Source: Telmatactis stephensoni
Lineage: Eukaryota > Cnidaria > Anthozoa > Actiniaria > Isophelliidae
Length of the DNA: 64,000 nucleotides
Assembly: GCA_029948255.1 (NCBI GenBank)
Contig: JALIZF010001718.1
Span: 252,501-316,500, forward strand
Reading direction: 5' to 3'
Within the stretch, counting starts at the first letter, position 1. Each line of letters begins with the position of its first letter. The notes beneath the pieces were generated by a model. That model had not been told where the DNA came from. It ran no database searches and was given only the letters and a program-made list of their open reading frames with translations. The position numbers and the translations under genes are program-made. This document shows, piece after piece, positions 44,580 to 55,399 of the stretch.

Positions 44580-45260
44580 GATCTTTATTGAACAGCTAAC
44601 ATAATATATAATAACGAAAATATAACTTGGATCAAAGTATAAAGGTATTCTTAATGAAAAAATGATATGTAAATGCTTTTCAAACAACAAAAGTCTTTTA
44701 ACTTTATCGTAACAAACTATAACGATATATATAACTTGCATCAAGGTATAAAGACATTCTCAATGAAAGAATGATATATAAATGTTTTTCAAAAAAGAAA
44801 AGTCTTTTAACTTTATCGTAACAAACTATAACGATATATATAACTTGCATCAAGGTATAAAAACATTCTCAATGAAAGAATGATATATAAATGCTTTTCA
44901 AAAAAGAAAAGTCTTTTAACTTTATCGTAACAAACTATAACGATATATATAACTTGCATCAAGGTAGAAAGACATTCTCGATGAAAGAATGATATATAAA
45001 TGCTTTTCAAAGAAGAAAAGTCTTTTAACTCTATCGTAACAAACTATAACGATATATATAACTTGGATCAAAGTATAAAGGTATTCTTAATGAAAAAATG
45101 ATATGGAAATGCTTTTCAAACAAGAAAAGTCTTTTAACTTTATTGTAACAAACTATAACGATATATTAACTGGGATCAAGGTATAAAGGTATTCTCAATG
45201 AAAGAATGACATATAAAAGCTTTTCAAACAAGCAAAATCTTTTAACTAAAATGAAAGAAA
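44580..45260 (-). repeat. ~110-bp tandem repeat, about six copies
   Basis: Units contain TCGTAACAAACTATAACGAT, ATATATAACTTGCATCAAGG, AAGACATTCTCAATGAAAGA and AAGTCTTTTAACTTTATC (starts near 44708, 44817, 44926, 45036 and 45145). Lies 3' of the gene at 45367. Confidence 0.85.
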
Positions 45261-45366
45261 CTAGAACAATATTTACAATATGTCATTTGACCGTTTTTAT
45301 AAGAGAAACCCCCTTCTGCGGTTATCAAAGGAACAAGAGTGAAAATGTTAAGTGGACTAGACGTTT

Positions 45367-46105
45367 TTAGACGGAGTTCTTGCATCTCTTACTTTTCTTA
45401 GCTGTTGGTCGGTGTAGGATATCGTCATCACCATTCCTCCTATTTCTCTTCTTACATTTTTTAGGTTTAGTACTGGTTTCCTGTTCTTCTTCCACTTCTT
45501 GTGGACTCTCGTTATCCCCGTCACCATTGTTGCTCTTCCTTTTTTTCCTTTTGTTTTGTTTAGAACCGGTCTTCTGTTGTTCTTCTACTTCTTGTGGAGT
45601 TTCGTTCTCGCTGTCTGAAGGAGCGCATGCATTGTTGCCGTAATTTCTTGAATTGATGATGGATATTGCTTTTGCCCCTAACGGTGTGTAGTCTTGACAG
45701 ACAGCTATTGGTGAGCTCATTTAGGAGTCTATGGTTAATATATTGACAGTTGTAGGGTTCGAGGATTTTGAGGAATTTGGTGTCCTCGCTGAGATCTTCT
45801 GGTGGTGCGTACGCCTTCAGGCAGCGATGTGGGAAGAGCGACCACTTCTTTGGTATGCCAACATTGGTTGAAGGGGATCTGGGCAGTCTGGGAGGGCTAG
45901 GTGACCTCTCTCTGTATCGGTGGCGTTGCTCCCTGACCGGAGATGGTGATCGTTCGCGCCGGTATCGCGGAAGGTGTCGTTGAGTCGGCAGGTATGCCGA
46001 GTAGTGTTCTAGGTATTCCTTGGGATCAAACTGTGGAGGTGGTGTACGTTTCCTTGACGAATACCCCGACCAACGCGATGTAGGGGAATATGTGTGTCTC
46101 GACAT
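45367..46105 (-). CDS. Group 1-related protein with Arg/Ser N terminus, frame break
   Basis: Unrecognised product. ATG at 46105 directly follows an acceptor (CTGTTTTCAG), as at 41128. The Arg/Ser-Pro-rich start (YRRERSPSP, RYRERSPSPPR) is like SR-type domains. Then comes PKKWSLFPHRCLKAYAPPE and NCQYINHRLLNELTNSCL, aligning with WQHFPHAFLKSYGAPE and NCEYYCRPEMGISMMAESVC at 39099. The later helical block is missing. The Lys-rich acidic tail (QEVEEEQETSTKPKKCKKR, end KSKRCKNSV) is in another frame, open 45720-45367, so a frame change or small intron lies between 45720 and 45600. Follows RepHel2 on the same strand. Confidence 0.6.
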
Positions 46106-46259
46106 CTGAAAACAGAAAAGTACGTTAGACATGAAAGGTTTTTTAACTATTATGAGAATATCATTGAAATTATATAGCAGGACAATTGCGTATTGGAAAT
46201 CACTTGTATAGTGTAAAGCGCTATGTTGCATAGATTGCTACTGTCAAGTGACATGCTTA

Positions 46260-46470
46260 TGAAATATCGGAAAGACAACTGTTTCCTCTTCGAGAGGGCT
46301 TAGATGTTCTAAAGCCTTATCTTGCTGATCTTGCTCAAGTGGAAATAGGTCATTTAATATATGGAGTAAAAGCAGTCTTTGTTCTTGGAGAGGGCTTAGA
46401 TGTTCTGAAGCCTTATCTCGGTCATGTTGCTGAAGTGCAAGTAGGTCCTTATGAAATGCTTTACAATTGA
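46260..46470 (-). repeat. Duplicated scraps of RepHel coding sequence
   Basis: GAGAGGGCTTAGATGTTCT occurs at about 46291 and 46390, and resembles GAGAAGGCTTAGGTGTTCTG inside RepHel2 (about 48244), which encodes KASEHLSLL. Probably small local duplications from the gene. Confidence 0.5.
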
Positions 46471-46546
46471 TAAAGTGAAACTTTTTTGTGAATGGTTATC
46501 AATCAGATTACTGGTATCTTTTGGATACATATCTGCAGATTGTTAT

Positions 46547-49500
46547 TTATAGAGTATCGTATTCCACTGGTTGAAAGTGCTGAATTTTGGGTGGTACTAA
46601 GAAGTACAATGCAGATAATTGTTTCACCCTTGTTACAGCAACATATGCTGATCCTGCAGGTACTGTGTCTACATCGAAGTAGATGACTATGTTGTCAAGA
46701 GTCAATCCCTGCGCTTTACAAATAGTAAAGGCATATGCAGGCACTATAGGGTAAATCCCATTGGTTGAATGACTCGATGGAATAGTGATTGGATGTATGA
46801 AAACATTTGTATTATCATGAAGCCTAATGTGCAGATTGTTTCCGTGTATAGTGACCAGATGTCCCAAACGACCATTTACTGTTCCACGAGATTTGTCGAG
46901 ATTTCTAGTTATCATTACTGGCATGTTGTGAAAGAGATGATGTTCTCGTGGAGGGTCAAGATCAATCATGCAACAGCATAATGGCGTTTGCTGTTGGTGA
47001 AGCATTGATGTCATAACGTGGTTAATATTGTATGCGCCTTCTTTTGAAACACAGACTACTACACTTGAAACATTTTTTTGAAAGAAAGCTTTCAAAGTCG
47101 TGTAGGATACTTTACCATCTGGACAGAGTACACGGTCTCCTGCTAATGATGATAGAACACGATGAGTAGCAGGCCAAGATCTCAAATGGTCTACAAGAGA
47201 TGACAGAGCAGGATCTGCTAGACGATGTTGAGATGTTAATCGAAAAAAGGTAGACATGGATCTAATAGATGCATCACAGTAGATATTGGGAACCTGTCTA
47301 GTAGTACCACAGACATTGTCGATGGGTTGTTGTTGGTACGGGTCTCCGACTAGCACTAAGACGGGACGAACATGGAGCTGACTGACACTAGTGAGCACAT
47401 GGCGTGCAATTCGTAGAGGTATCATAGAGACCTCATCGACAAACATGAGATCGTATCTGCTGAGTTCGTCGTTTATAGTCATTGGAGCATGTTGGTCAAC
47501 AGGAACACAGAACATAGAATGTACAGTGTCAATGGTAATGGTTGGAGAGCAGGCCTGCCGGTAGGTAGAAACCAACATACCCGTCGGTACTGCTACAGCT
47601 GCATTGAGTCCTTCTGTGCATGCCCATTTTGTAACTTCTCTGACAAGATGTGATTTTCCAGTTCCTGGGCGTCCCTCGATAAAAAGAATCTTTGTCCAAT
47701 TTGGAGAGGCAGTCGAAGCAATGTGGGAAGGATCGGTCGTAATATTCAAAATTGATCCCACATTGCTATAGAACCTTTTACGTTGGAGAACCATGCTTTT
47801 GATTCTTTCAAAGGCGGCCACTTGTTCCCCTTGAAGTCGGGAGATATTGCTGTTTGGAAGACTAGACTGCGATAGTAATTCAGGTGACAAGAGTCCCTGC
47901 TCCCATGCTGTGAATAGATCTCTTAGGCTACGTACATAATGCAACACATTATCGATGTAATAGTCCTTGTTGCATTCCAGTGTGAGACGCTTCCTGATGG
48001 CTTCATCAGAAGACCATCTGTTCCATAACTTAAACTGTGCTGCCGCGAAAAATTTCAGTGAATCCGGAATTTGGTTATGACGCGGATGCAGTAGATCGTC
48101 TAGACATCGGAACGGACAATTCAGTGTCACATCCTGAAAGAAATATTGGTTATGATACACGCTGTTAAAGCGGACAGCAACTAAGGCCGTCTGTTTGTGT
48201 TGTTTGTTGCTTTTGCTCCCAACAATAAAGTTCCGACCCCATTCGAGAAGGCTTAGGTGTTCTGAAGCCTTGTCTCGTTTGCAGTACTGTTGTACAATGG
48301 GGTCACTGTCAAACTTTTCAAACCGTGGAGGTGACAAGTGTTTCGTGTCCCTTCCGTTCCAGGCAAGCTTGGTAGTTGACATCTGCAGAATCATTTCGGG
48401 AACACAAGGTTTTAAACAAGAAAGGTGGCGGTAAGCGGCCATGTAGGGCAAAACATGATTAGAAAAAGAGATGTCATTCAACTGGCTGTCATGAGCTTTG
48501 CTGACGTAGCTAGTAACATATCTGAGGATCATGGCCCTCTCATCAGTCACCTGGACATCCATACGGCACTTAAGTGCTGGCAGAACAGATGCTATATAGC
48601 CACGGATATTGCGTGTAAACGCGTCTAACGGATGTCGGAGATGTAAGATTGCTTTCCCATTTGACGACAACACATCATTTGGTCTCTCCTGTAATGGCAG
48701 CGCATTTTGAGTGGAAGACTGTAGATCTGTCACTAAAAAGGCATTCTCTGCGTCATCCCTTGGGATATCAGCACGTATATCAGAGACATCAATGCTTTCC
48801 CAGTCTAACCAGATAAGAATATGTGCGTGGCAAGTCCCCCTATCTTGAAACTCCAGTCGATAGAAGTAGTTGGTGACACTGGGAGTTCTCGCATTGTCTT
48901 TATTTTTGAAGACATGTTGTGTCCATCTGGCACTGTTGGCACCAGTGAAGTAGCCCTTGACAAGTTGTTCCAGAACATGTGCAATATGAAGGGATTCTAC
49001 TCCTGCCATTTGAGTGGGCTGTATACCGTAGAGACAGCGAGCATTCTGAATAAAGGAAGGACTTGGAAATGTCCACTCATATGGGCTTATAGTAATAAAC
49101 AGCTTTGGAAATCCAAATTGTCGGACTGAGTCTATCAGTTCCAAATGGTGCCATTTCCAATATTGTGCACTGAATACTTTCGTTTCCAGTACCCTTGCTG
49201 GTGAGCATTTCTGTGAAATGCCGATGGAAATAGCACCAGAAACTGTTCGAAACACCCAGAGGTCGTAATGAAACTGAATCATGTCAAAAAGTAATTGGTA
49301 ATCTAGTATTTCTGATTTTAACTTCAATATCCACGAACGACTCGATGAGGATTTCGTGCCATCACCTGGCAGAGTGGTCTCGCACCAACTTGTAAATGGG
49401 TAAAGTGGAGGCCATAATGTGCATTCTAAACCCTTGTTCTCACGGTAATCATACATGTTGAATTCTTTTGCTCTCCGTAGATGCGTTACACGCTTCCTCA

Positions 49501-50162
49501 CGAAGAGAGAGTATGAGGAGTCAGGATTTCTCATCAGGAAGTCGTATGCTCTTTGACATCGATCACGGGAGCTGTCATCTTCAATAGACTCGATTATTTC
49601 TTGGGAGATTGAAGAGACCAGGAACAACGTGATAGGATTGTCTTCTTACGGTATCCATTGGGGATACATTACAGTACTGCCCCTGATGAAGAGATAGTGG
49701 TCGTAACACGCATATTTCATTAAAAGTCAAATTCCTGAGTTCGAGTGGAATGATATTGTATCTAGGGACTGTGTACAATTGCTTACCACAGTCGCAATGA
49801 GAAATACTAGTCTTTGGTATTCTTCGACTGAATGAATTCAGCAGTTTATTCTGGTGCAGGCTGTGACAGTTTGTGCAGAAACTCCAAGACTCATGCATGC
49901 ACCAGAATTCAAGATCAGCAGAACGCTGATATGGCCAAGTCTCATCATAGGATGCACTGTCGTGCTCTGAATATTCAGTTCTTAGGAAATTGTTATACTT
50001 TGTTAGCATCCTCTGCTTTCTATGGTGTTGAGTTAAAGAAGCACTCGAGATCTTCGAGCCTATATCCCCTTGTTTGAGAACAGATCGCCATCTTCGAACT
50101 CTCCAGTATTGTTTAACTCTTGCTACAGTCCACGCTTTTCGTTTACTTTTCGTGCGAGTCAT
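46547..50162 (-). CDS. RepHel2: Helitron-type HUH Rep/PIF1-like helicase
   Basis: Near-complete Helitron transposase of about 1,200 codons. From the N terminus: a basic start (MTRTKSKRK), a Cys zinc-binding region (SFCTNC, SHCDCGK), the LRNLTFNEICVLRPLSL region, SPYEWTFP, the HUH motif in RGTCHAHILIWL (about 48820), the two-tyrosine motif RYVTSYVSK (about 48510), then the helicase with Walker A EGRPGTGKSH (about 47660), DEVSM, GDPYQQQP and YVAVTRVK near the end. The frame changes once in the overlap 49581-49627, where the 193-codon upstream ORF and the 1,026-codon main ORF meet; all motifs otherwise look intact. The 5' leader seems spliced: an acceptor near 50204 and a 51-nt exon at 51116-51166. 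The gene at 45367 follows on the same strand. Confidence 0.88.
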
Positions 50163-50259
50163 ATTGATAGGAAAAATACGATGTCAACAATAGTGCAAGA
50201 GCACTATGAAAAAAATTACAAGGTTTTAGCAATAAAAAATTTTTGTACACGTATGATGA

Positions 50260-50745
50260 AGTGTCACTTGGAAAGGAAAAAAACAACGTATCAATAAAGA
50301 ACGGTGATAGTCTTAAAACTGAAAACACTAGTTTGAAAATAATTTCTTTTCAATGAATATTGAAATTTCAAGTTGATACGGTACGTATATAAAGTCAAAA
50401 AGTAAGAAAAAAACTGCTTCTGTTTATGTCAGCTGCACAGAGATGTGCACGTTAGTCTCTGACAGAGACGGTTTTAAACTGGGAAGGAATAACCCTTGTT
50501 TACAAATGTCACTTGGAAAAGTAAAAAACAACCTTGAAGAAACAACCGTGGTAGTGTTCAAACCGGAAACACTAGTTTCAAAATGAATTTATTTCAATCG
50601 ATACTCAAGTTTAAAGTTGATACAGTAGCTTTATAAACTGAAAAGGGAAAAAGAACTGCTTCTCTTTATGTCACCTGCACACAGATGTGCACGTTAGTGT
50701 CTAACAGACAGGTTTACAAAGTGAGAAGGAATAATCCTTATTCCC
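50260..50745 (-). repeat. Tandem duplication of ~235 bp in the RepHel2 5' region
   Basis: Two copies (about 50265-50500 and 50507-50740) share TGTCACTTGGAAA, GAAAACACTAGTTT, TTGATAC, GAACTGCTTCTCTTTATG-type and CAGATGTGCACGTTAGT words. No coding frame. Confidence 0.75.
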
Positions 50746-51115
50746 AGAGAGGTGCCCAGAATATGTGACTTGATGAATAAAGCACAGAGAAATTCGTGCT
50801 ATGAAAAATGAAGAAGCAAGAACTGCTTTACAACTTCTTGTAATGTGAGGACAGAATTTCCTCTCAAATCATGAAAATTGAGATTAAAAAGTTTCGAATG
50901 TTTACATTTTCACATATTTACATGCAATCAATGAGGTTTATATTTTTGAATTGTTTAACTTTTTGACATATGCAATATTTTTGATTGCACAATAATTGTT
51001 GCAAAGTTTCAATGAATATAAAATGGTAATAAGAAACAATGATTTTTTTGCAATCAATAACTTTTTTCCTTTTATATGTATAAAGTATAGTAAATATTGG
51101 ACAAACGTTACTCAC

Positions 51116-51166
51116 CTTCAGACAGTTCAACAATGTTGACACAGTTCTCTTTGACAACTTTGACAA
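51116..51166 (-). other. Candidate 5' leader exon of RepHel2
   Basis: Minus strand: acceptor TTTTGTTTTACAG, a 51-nt open segment, and donor CTGAAG/GTGAGT. A further donor CTCG/GTAAGT at 52321 could close exon 1. Inferred from splice consensus only. Confidence 0.4.
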
Positions 51167-51299
51167 CTGTAAAACAAAAGGTGTTACAGTTTAACATGTA
51201 TACAAACACGAAACATGAAAGAATGTAGTATACTTGTAGAAGATCAAAAACTACACTTCAGCTCTATCTTACTGTAGTAAAATTTAGAAAAATACAAAA

Positions 51300-52245
51300 A
51301 TTTGGTACACAGAAAGAAAATTTGGTCAGCGCTCCCGCGGGAGAAAACGCATTGACAGTACTCAAAAGTATTGTACCGGATGAAAAATGTACACAGAATA
51401 AATACGAAAGACTGTTCCTTAAATGTGCAAGGTCAAAAAGTTCACTTCCGGTGTATATCACCATACAAAAATTTCGAATCGAAAGATTTCGTAGACAAAA
51501 ACAAAATTTGGGCAGCGCTCCCGCGGTAGAAAATGGTTTCAGAGTACTGAAAAGTACTGTTGGCGATGAAAAATGTACACAGAATAAATACGAAACACTG
51601 TTCCTCCAATGTCAGAGGTCAAAAAGTTCACTTCCGGTCTATATGATCATACGAAAATTTCGAAGAATACAAACATTTCGTAGACTGAAAGAAAATTTGG
51701 GCAGCGCTCCCGCGGTAGAAAATGGATTCAGAGTACTGGAAAGTACTGTTGCAGATCAAAAATGTACACATAAGAAATGTGAAACAGTATTCTTTGAATA
51801 TAGAAGGTCAGAAAGTACACTTCCGGTATGTGTCACCATACGAAAATTTCGAAGAATACAAACATTTCGTAGACAAAAAGAAAATTTGAGCAGCGCTCCC
51901 GCGGTAGAAAATGTATTCAGAGTACTGAAAAGTACTGTTGCCGATGAAAAATGTACACAGAATAAATATCAAAGACTGTTCTTCCAATGTCCGAGGTCAA
52001 AAAGTTCACTTCCAGTCTATATGATCATACGAAAATTTCGAAGAATACAAACATTTCGTAGACAAAAAGAAAATTTGAGCAGGGCTCCCGCGGTAGAAAA
52101 AGTATTCATAGTACTGAAAAGTACTGTAGGACAACATAAATGCATAGATAGTAAACATGAAATAACACTGTATACATGTACAAGATCAATAAGTACACTT
52201 GAGGCATACGTCCCCATACAAAAATGGCAAAATATACAATAAATC
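51300..52245 (+). repeat. 186/189-bp tandem repeat with an open frame, five units
   Basis: GCTCCCGCGG boxes begin at 51331, 51517, 51706, 51895 and 52084, giving spacings of 186, 189, 189 and 189 bp. All are multiples of three, so a 306-codon plus-strand ORF stays open. The ORF (recurring APAVENGFRVLKST and SKSSLPVYMIIRKF) has no recognisable domain and lies in the presumed leader intron of RepHel2, so it is treated as a repeat rather than a gene. Confidence 0.8.
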
Positions 52246-52589
52246 GCACAAAAATTGCAAAATACTGACATGAATAACATTTTAAAAAGCATAATTCTTC
52301 ATGGAAACAATGATACTTACCGAGAACAAGTAGAATATTGCTGAGTAACTCACAGAAGAACACACACAAGAACAAGCTTGACTTTGGATTGTACTAACTC
52401 GATGAAAACGCTGAGAAAACACAGAAAAATGTGAAAAACATGAAAAAGAATCTTTTTTAAACAGAGAAACATAGCAATTACATTTCAAAATGGTGAAAAA
52501 GTGCTAAAAAGTAAGACAGAAGGCCATACGAACCTTTCAGTAACGCTCTGTGATTCAAACTGACCGTTTGTACCGCCAAAAACCGTAAA

Positions 52590-52650
52590 CAACATGAATA
52601 ACCAATCAGAAGACAGTACAGAATGAGGGAAGGAAAATTGTCCAATAACG
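52590..52650 (-). promoter_or_regulatory. Candidate RepHel2 promoter with CCAATCAGAAG box
   Basis: Plus-strand AACCAATCAGAAGACAG at about 52599 matches the ACCAATCAGAAGCG of the modules at 16730, 28600 and 31600, and a second CCAAT lies near 52642. It is positioned upstream of the putative first leader exon. Confidence 0.4.
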
Positions 52651-52699
52651 TAAAAACTGTGTGATCCGATCAAGTACATGTGTTTCTACATACATGGAA

Positions 52700-53560
52700 A
52701 AAAATTATATCTTCGTCAATATTAATCGTATATAGGAAAATAACATATCGTTGTGTTCGTCTTTAGAAGAGCTTTAAAATGATATAAAGACATTACTATT
52801 TACGCACGTCATCACGAGTTATGACGCAAAAACGCAAGTGCTAAATTGTAATTTTCGAATGAAATAACAGGAAAAACGTTAATATGAAATACCGTAACAA
52901 CTTTTAGAGATGGAAACACTTATGACATGATAGATTTGATCGATCTTCACAATCGCAATAAGAAATAAAGAGAAACCCACTGATATCTAGCTTCAAAAAT
53001 GTGCATAAACGCCTAAAAAGAAACACACGTATAAATTTGAATATAATTAGTTGTGTTTCTTGGAAGGTATAAAACGTTATACTATGTCTTTGGAATACAA
53101 CGTACCAGGATAAACAATACATCATTTTGTTGGTCTTGACGAGCACTCTCGAAAAAATGCAAAGACATCTCGTACATATACATGATTATCCAAGTTATAA
53201 CGTAAAAACAAGCACAAAAGTCCAAATTGTACATACTTGAGCTTACTTGATCCTAAATTTGGTGAAAACACAGCAAACGCGTATATCTTCATGGGTATTT
53301 ACATGAGAAGTTGACATGACCCATCGTTCTTCTCGTCCGATTATGCTGTACATTATGGTAATACTGAAATTCACATCCAAGCAAACAGGAATGTGTAATT
53401 ACGTAACGAAAGAATGCAAAATTGATCCTTCATTTAGAATTAAAGTGAAAATCAGCTATTTCCGATACAGAAACGGTAAAGACGTCATGCTTATGAGCAA
53501 ATTCCAATGACGTAGGCCACACAAGTGGTAACTTAACGGATTTTACTCAATAGCCAAGCC
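52700..53560. other. No gene recognised
   Basis: AT-rich, with scattered short ORFs of no recognisable content. Confidence 0.4.
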
Positions 53561-53564
53561 ATAC

Positions 53565-54480
53565 AAAGCGTTTTCAGGTAAAAAATTGGACAGACAGACA
53601 CTTTTTGGGTATGAAAAAAGCATTTTTTTGGGCATTTTTTTGAGAAATTATGCAATATTTCGTAATATTTCACCAAACCGTTTCGATACTCGAGACCAAC
53701 TTTCGATGCTAACAGGGAAGGTGGTCTCAGATTCCAGATCCGAGCAAACGCGCAAAAGTTACAAGAGAAAACACAGTAAGTCTCAAGGCATTAACAGCAC
53801 TGGAAGTCCAAAAGCACGTGTTGGGACGAAATAGGCCGACAAAAGTATATTTTAAGATACTGGTTGTCACAGGGACAGTATGAAACACCGACCAGGGCCT
53901 TGTCCGCAAGCTGACATTGCCCTCCCAGTAAATATCTATTGCTTTTGACAGCCATTCAGCAAAAAATTGGACAGACAGACACTTTTTGGGTATGAAAAAA
54001 GCATTTTTTTGACATTTTTTTGAGAAATTACGCAATATTTCGTAATATTTCGCCAAACCGTTTCGATACTCGCGACCAACTTTCGATGCTGAACAGGGAA
54101 GGTGGCCTTGGTTTTCCATTTTATGCAAACCCTGCAAAGATACACCATGATTCTGAGAAAAAGCGATTTTCAGCGATTTCCTTGCCTATTACGCAATATT
54201 ACGCAATTTTGCGGGCCAACCCCCCATTACCCCCCATGTAACTTTTGACGACGAACCACTAAGGTGACCTCGGATTTGCGATCCAAGCAAACCCCGAGAA
54301 GATACAACGATTTTTTTGAAAAAGAGGTTTTTCCGGTTTTTCTTTCTTATTACGCAATATTACGCAATCTCCTGGCGCACCCCCACGGGTTGCCCCCCAC
54401 GTAACTTTTGATTCTGAACCGCTAAGGTTGTTTCAGATTTTCCATAGCTCTTAACGCCGAGAAGTTATGACCGTTTTTTG
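53565..54480 (+). repeat. Tandem repeat array 5
   Basis: Begins with two units of about 370 bp closely related to array 1 (AAAAAATTGGACAGACAGAC, AATATTTCGTAATATTTC, AACTTTCGATGCT), followed by diverged 170-bp monomers with TATTACGCAATATTACGCAA and CCCCCATTACCCCCCATGTA. Confidence 0.85.
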
Positions 54481-54835
54481 AACAATTTGAAAACTGTTAA
54501 AAAACTGATTTTTTTTTACAGTAAATGTATGTAAAAATGAAACTTTAAGCTCTCGTTTGCACACGAAGAATTGCTTGAATTTCGTTCAAACAAGCACACA
54601 AGATGTGTCTCAGCCTGTAGTTTGTCACACTACTCTCGGTTGATTTTGCACCAAAAAAGTTATAACTACTAATATGAGCATGTACTATAGGCAACATGGT
54701 TTCTGGTAACGTGAAAATGACCGTTTTTCTTGCATTTACTCACATGGGGATATGGGGGGGTGGGAATGACTCGCGAATTTTCTGGTACTCCATTGTCTTC
54801 GGGCTATTCCCACCCTCCCACCCAAATATTAGATT
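54481..54835 (+). repeat. Array-terminal element, copy 5
   Basis: TTTTTTTTACAGTAAATGTATG, CACCAAAAAAGTTATAACTA, GGGGGGGTGGGAATGACTCG (about 54757), TCCATTGTCTTCGGGCTATT and CCCACCCTCCCACCCAAATA. GGGTGGGAA and TTCCCACCC form a perfect 9-bp inverted pair. Confidence 0.65.
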
Positions 54836-55164
54836 CCGGCCAAGAAGAAGTAAGTGTATGGACGTCATGTTTGCTTTGTTAAGGAAATGAAGGTTCGACA
54901 TGTAATAATTACCAAGTGTACACTTAAGATTTTATTTGCGGAATACTTCTAGGTTCTGTCTGTAATGAAAAAAAAAATGTTAAACATAGATATTCCTAAT
55001 GTGTTGTAGGAGCATTTTCTGCGTCCCATTGATTTGAAAGTCGAGCTTACTGCACAATGATATTGAAGGTCACAACTTGCATACAACGGTAAGTGTAATA
55101 TTGTAAAGTATGTTCCACGGGTTTAATGAGTATCACTATTTTATAGATTGAAATAAATGTTAAA

Positions 55165-55345
55165 ATGTACTGCCTTTGGAGATATAACAACGTTATATCC
55201 AGCCTTATAACCACGTCAAGGTAGCAGTCATGTATAAGGTTGAGTAAAATTCAATAGTCAATGCTATTGAATTTTACGTTGTTGATAATGTTAATTGACC
55301 TGCCCTTGCTAGTGTCTTATAACATTATCAAAGTTAATGAAAAGA
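55165..55345 (-). other. Multi-hairpin 3' element, copy B
   Basis: Homologous to the element after RepHel1. H1 55181-55199 (GATATAAC/GTTATATC, perfect), H2 (CCTTATA/TATAAGG), H3 55244-55277 (14-bp perfect stem GTAAAATTCAATAG with loop TCAATG), H4 55284-55329 (GATAATGTTA/TAACATTATC). No RepHel gene follows; sequence similarity ends near 55395, so this may mark the edge of the composite locus. Confidence 0.7.
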
Positions 55346-55399
55346 AATTATGTAGATAATAAAACTAATCGAAGAAGTGTTAAAAATGGAACGCTTTAA

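Noticed and set aside
51322..52242. 306-codon plus-strand ORF as a real gene
   Set aside because: Made only of DNA repeats, no domain, no clear start context, and located in the presumed leader intron of RepHel2. Kept as a repeat with a finding.
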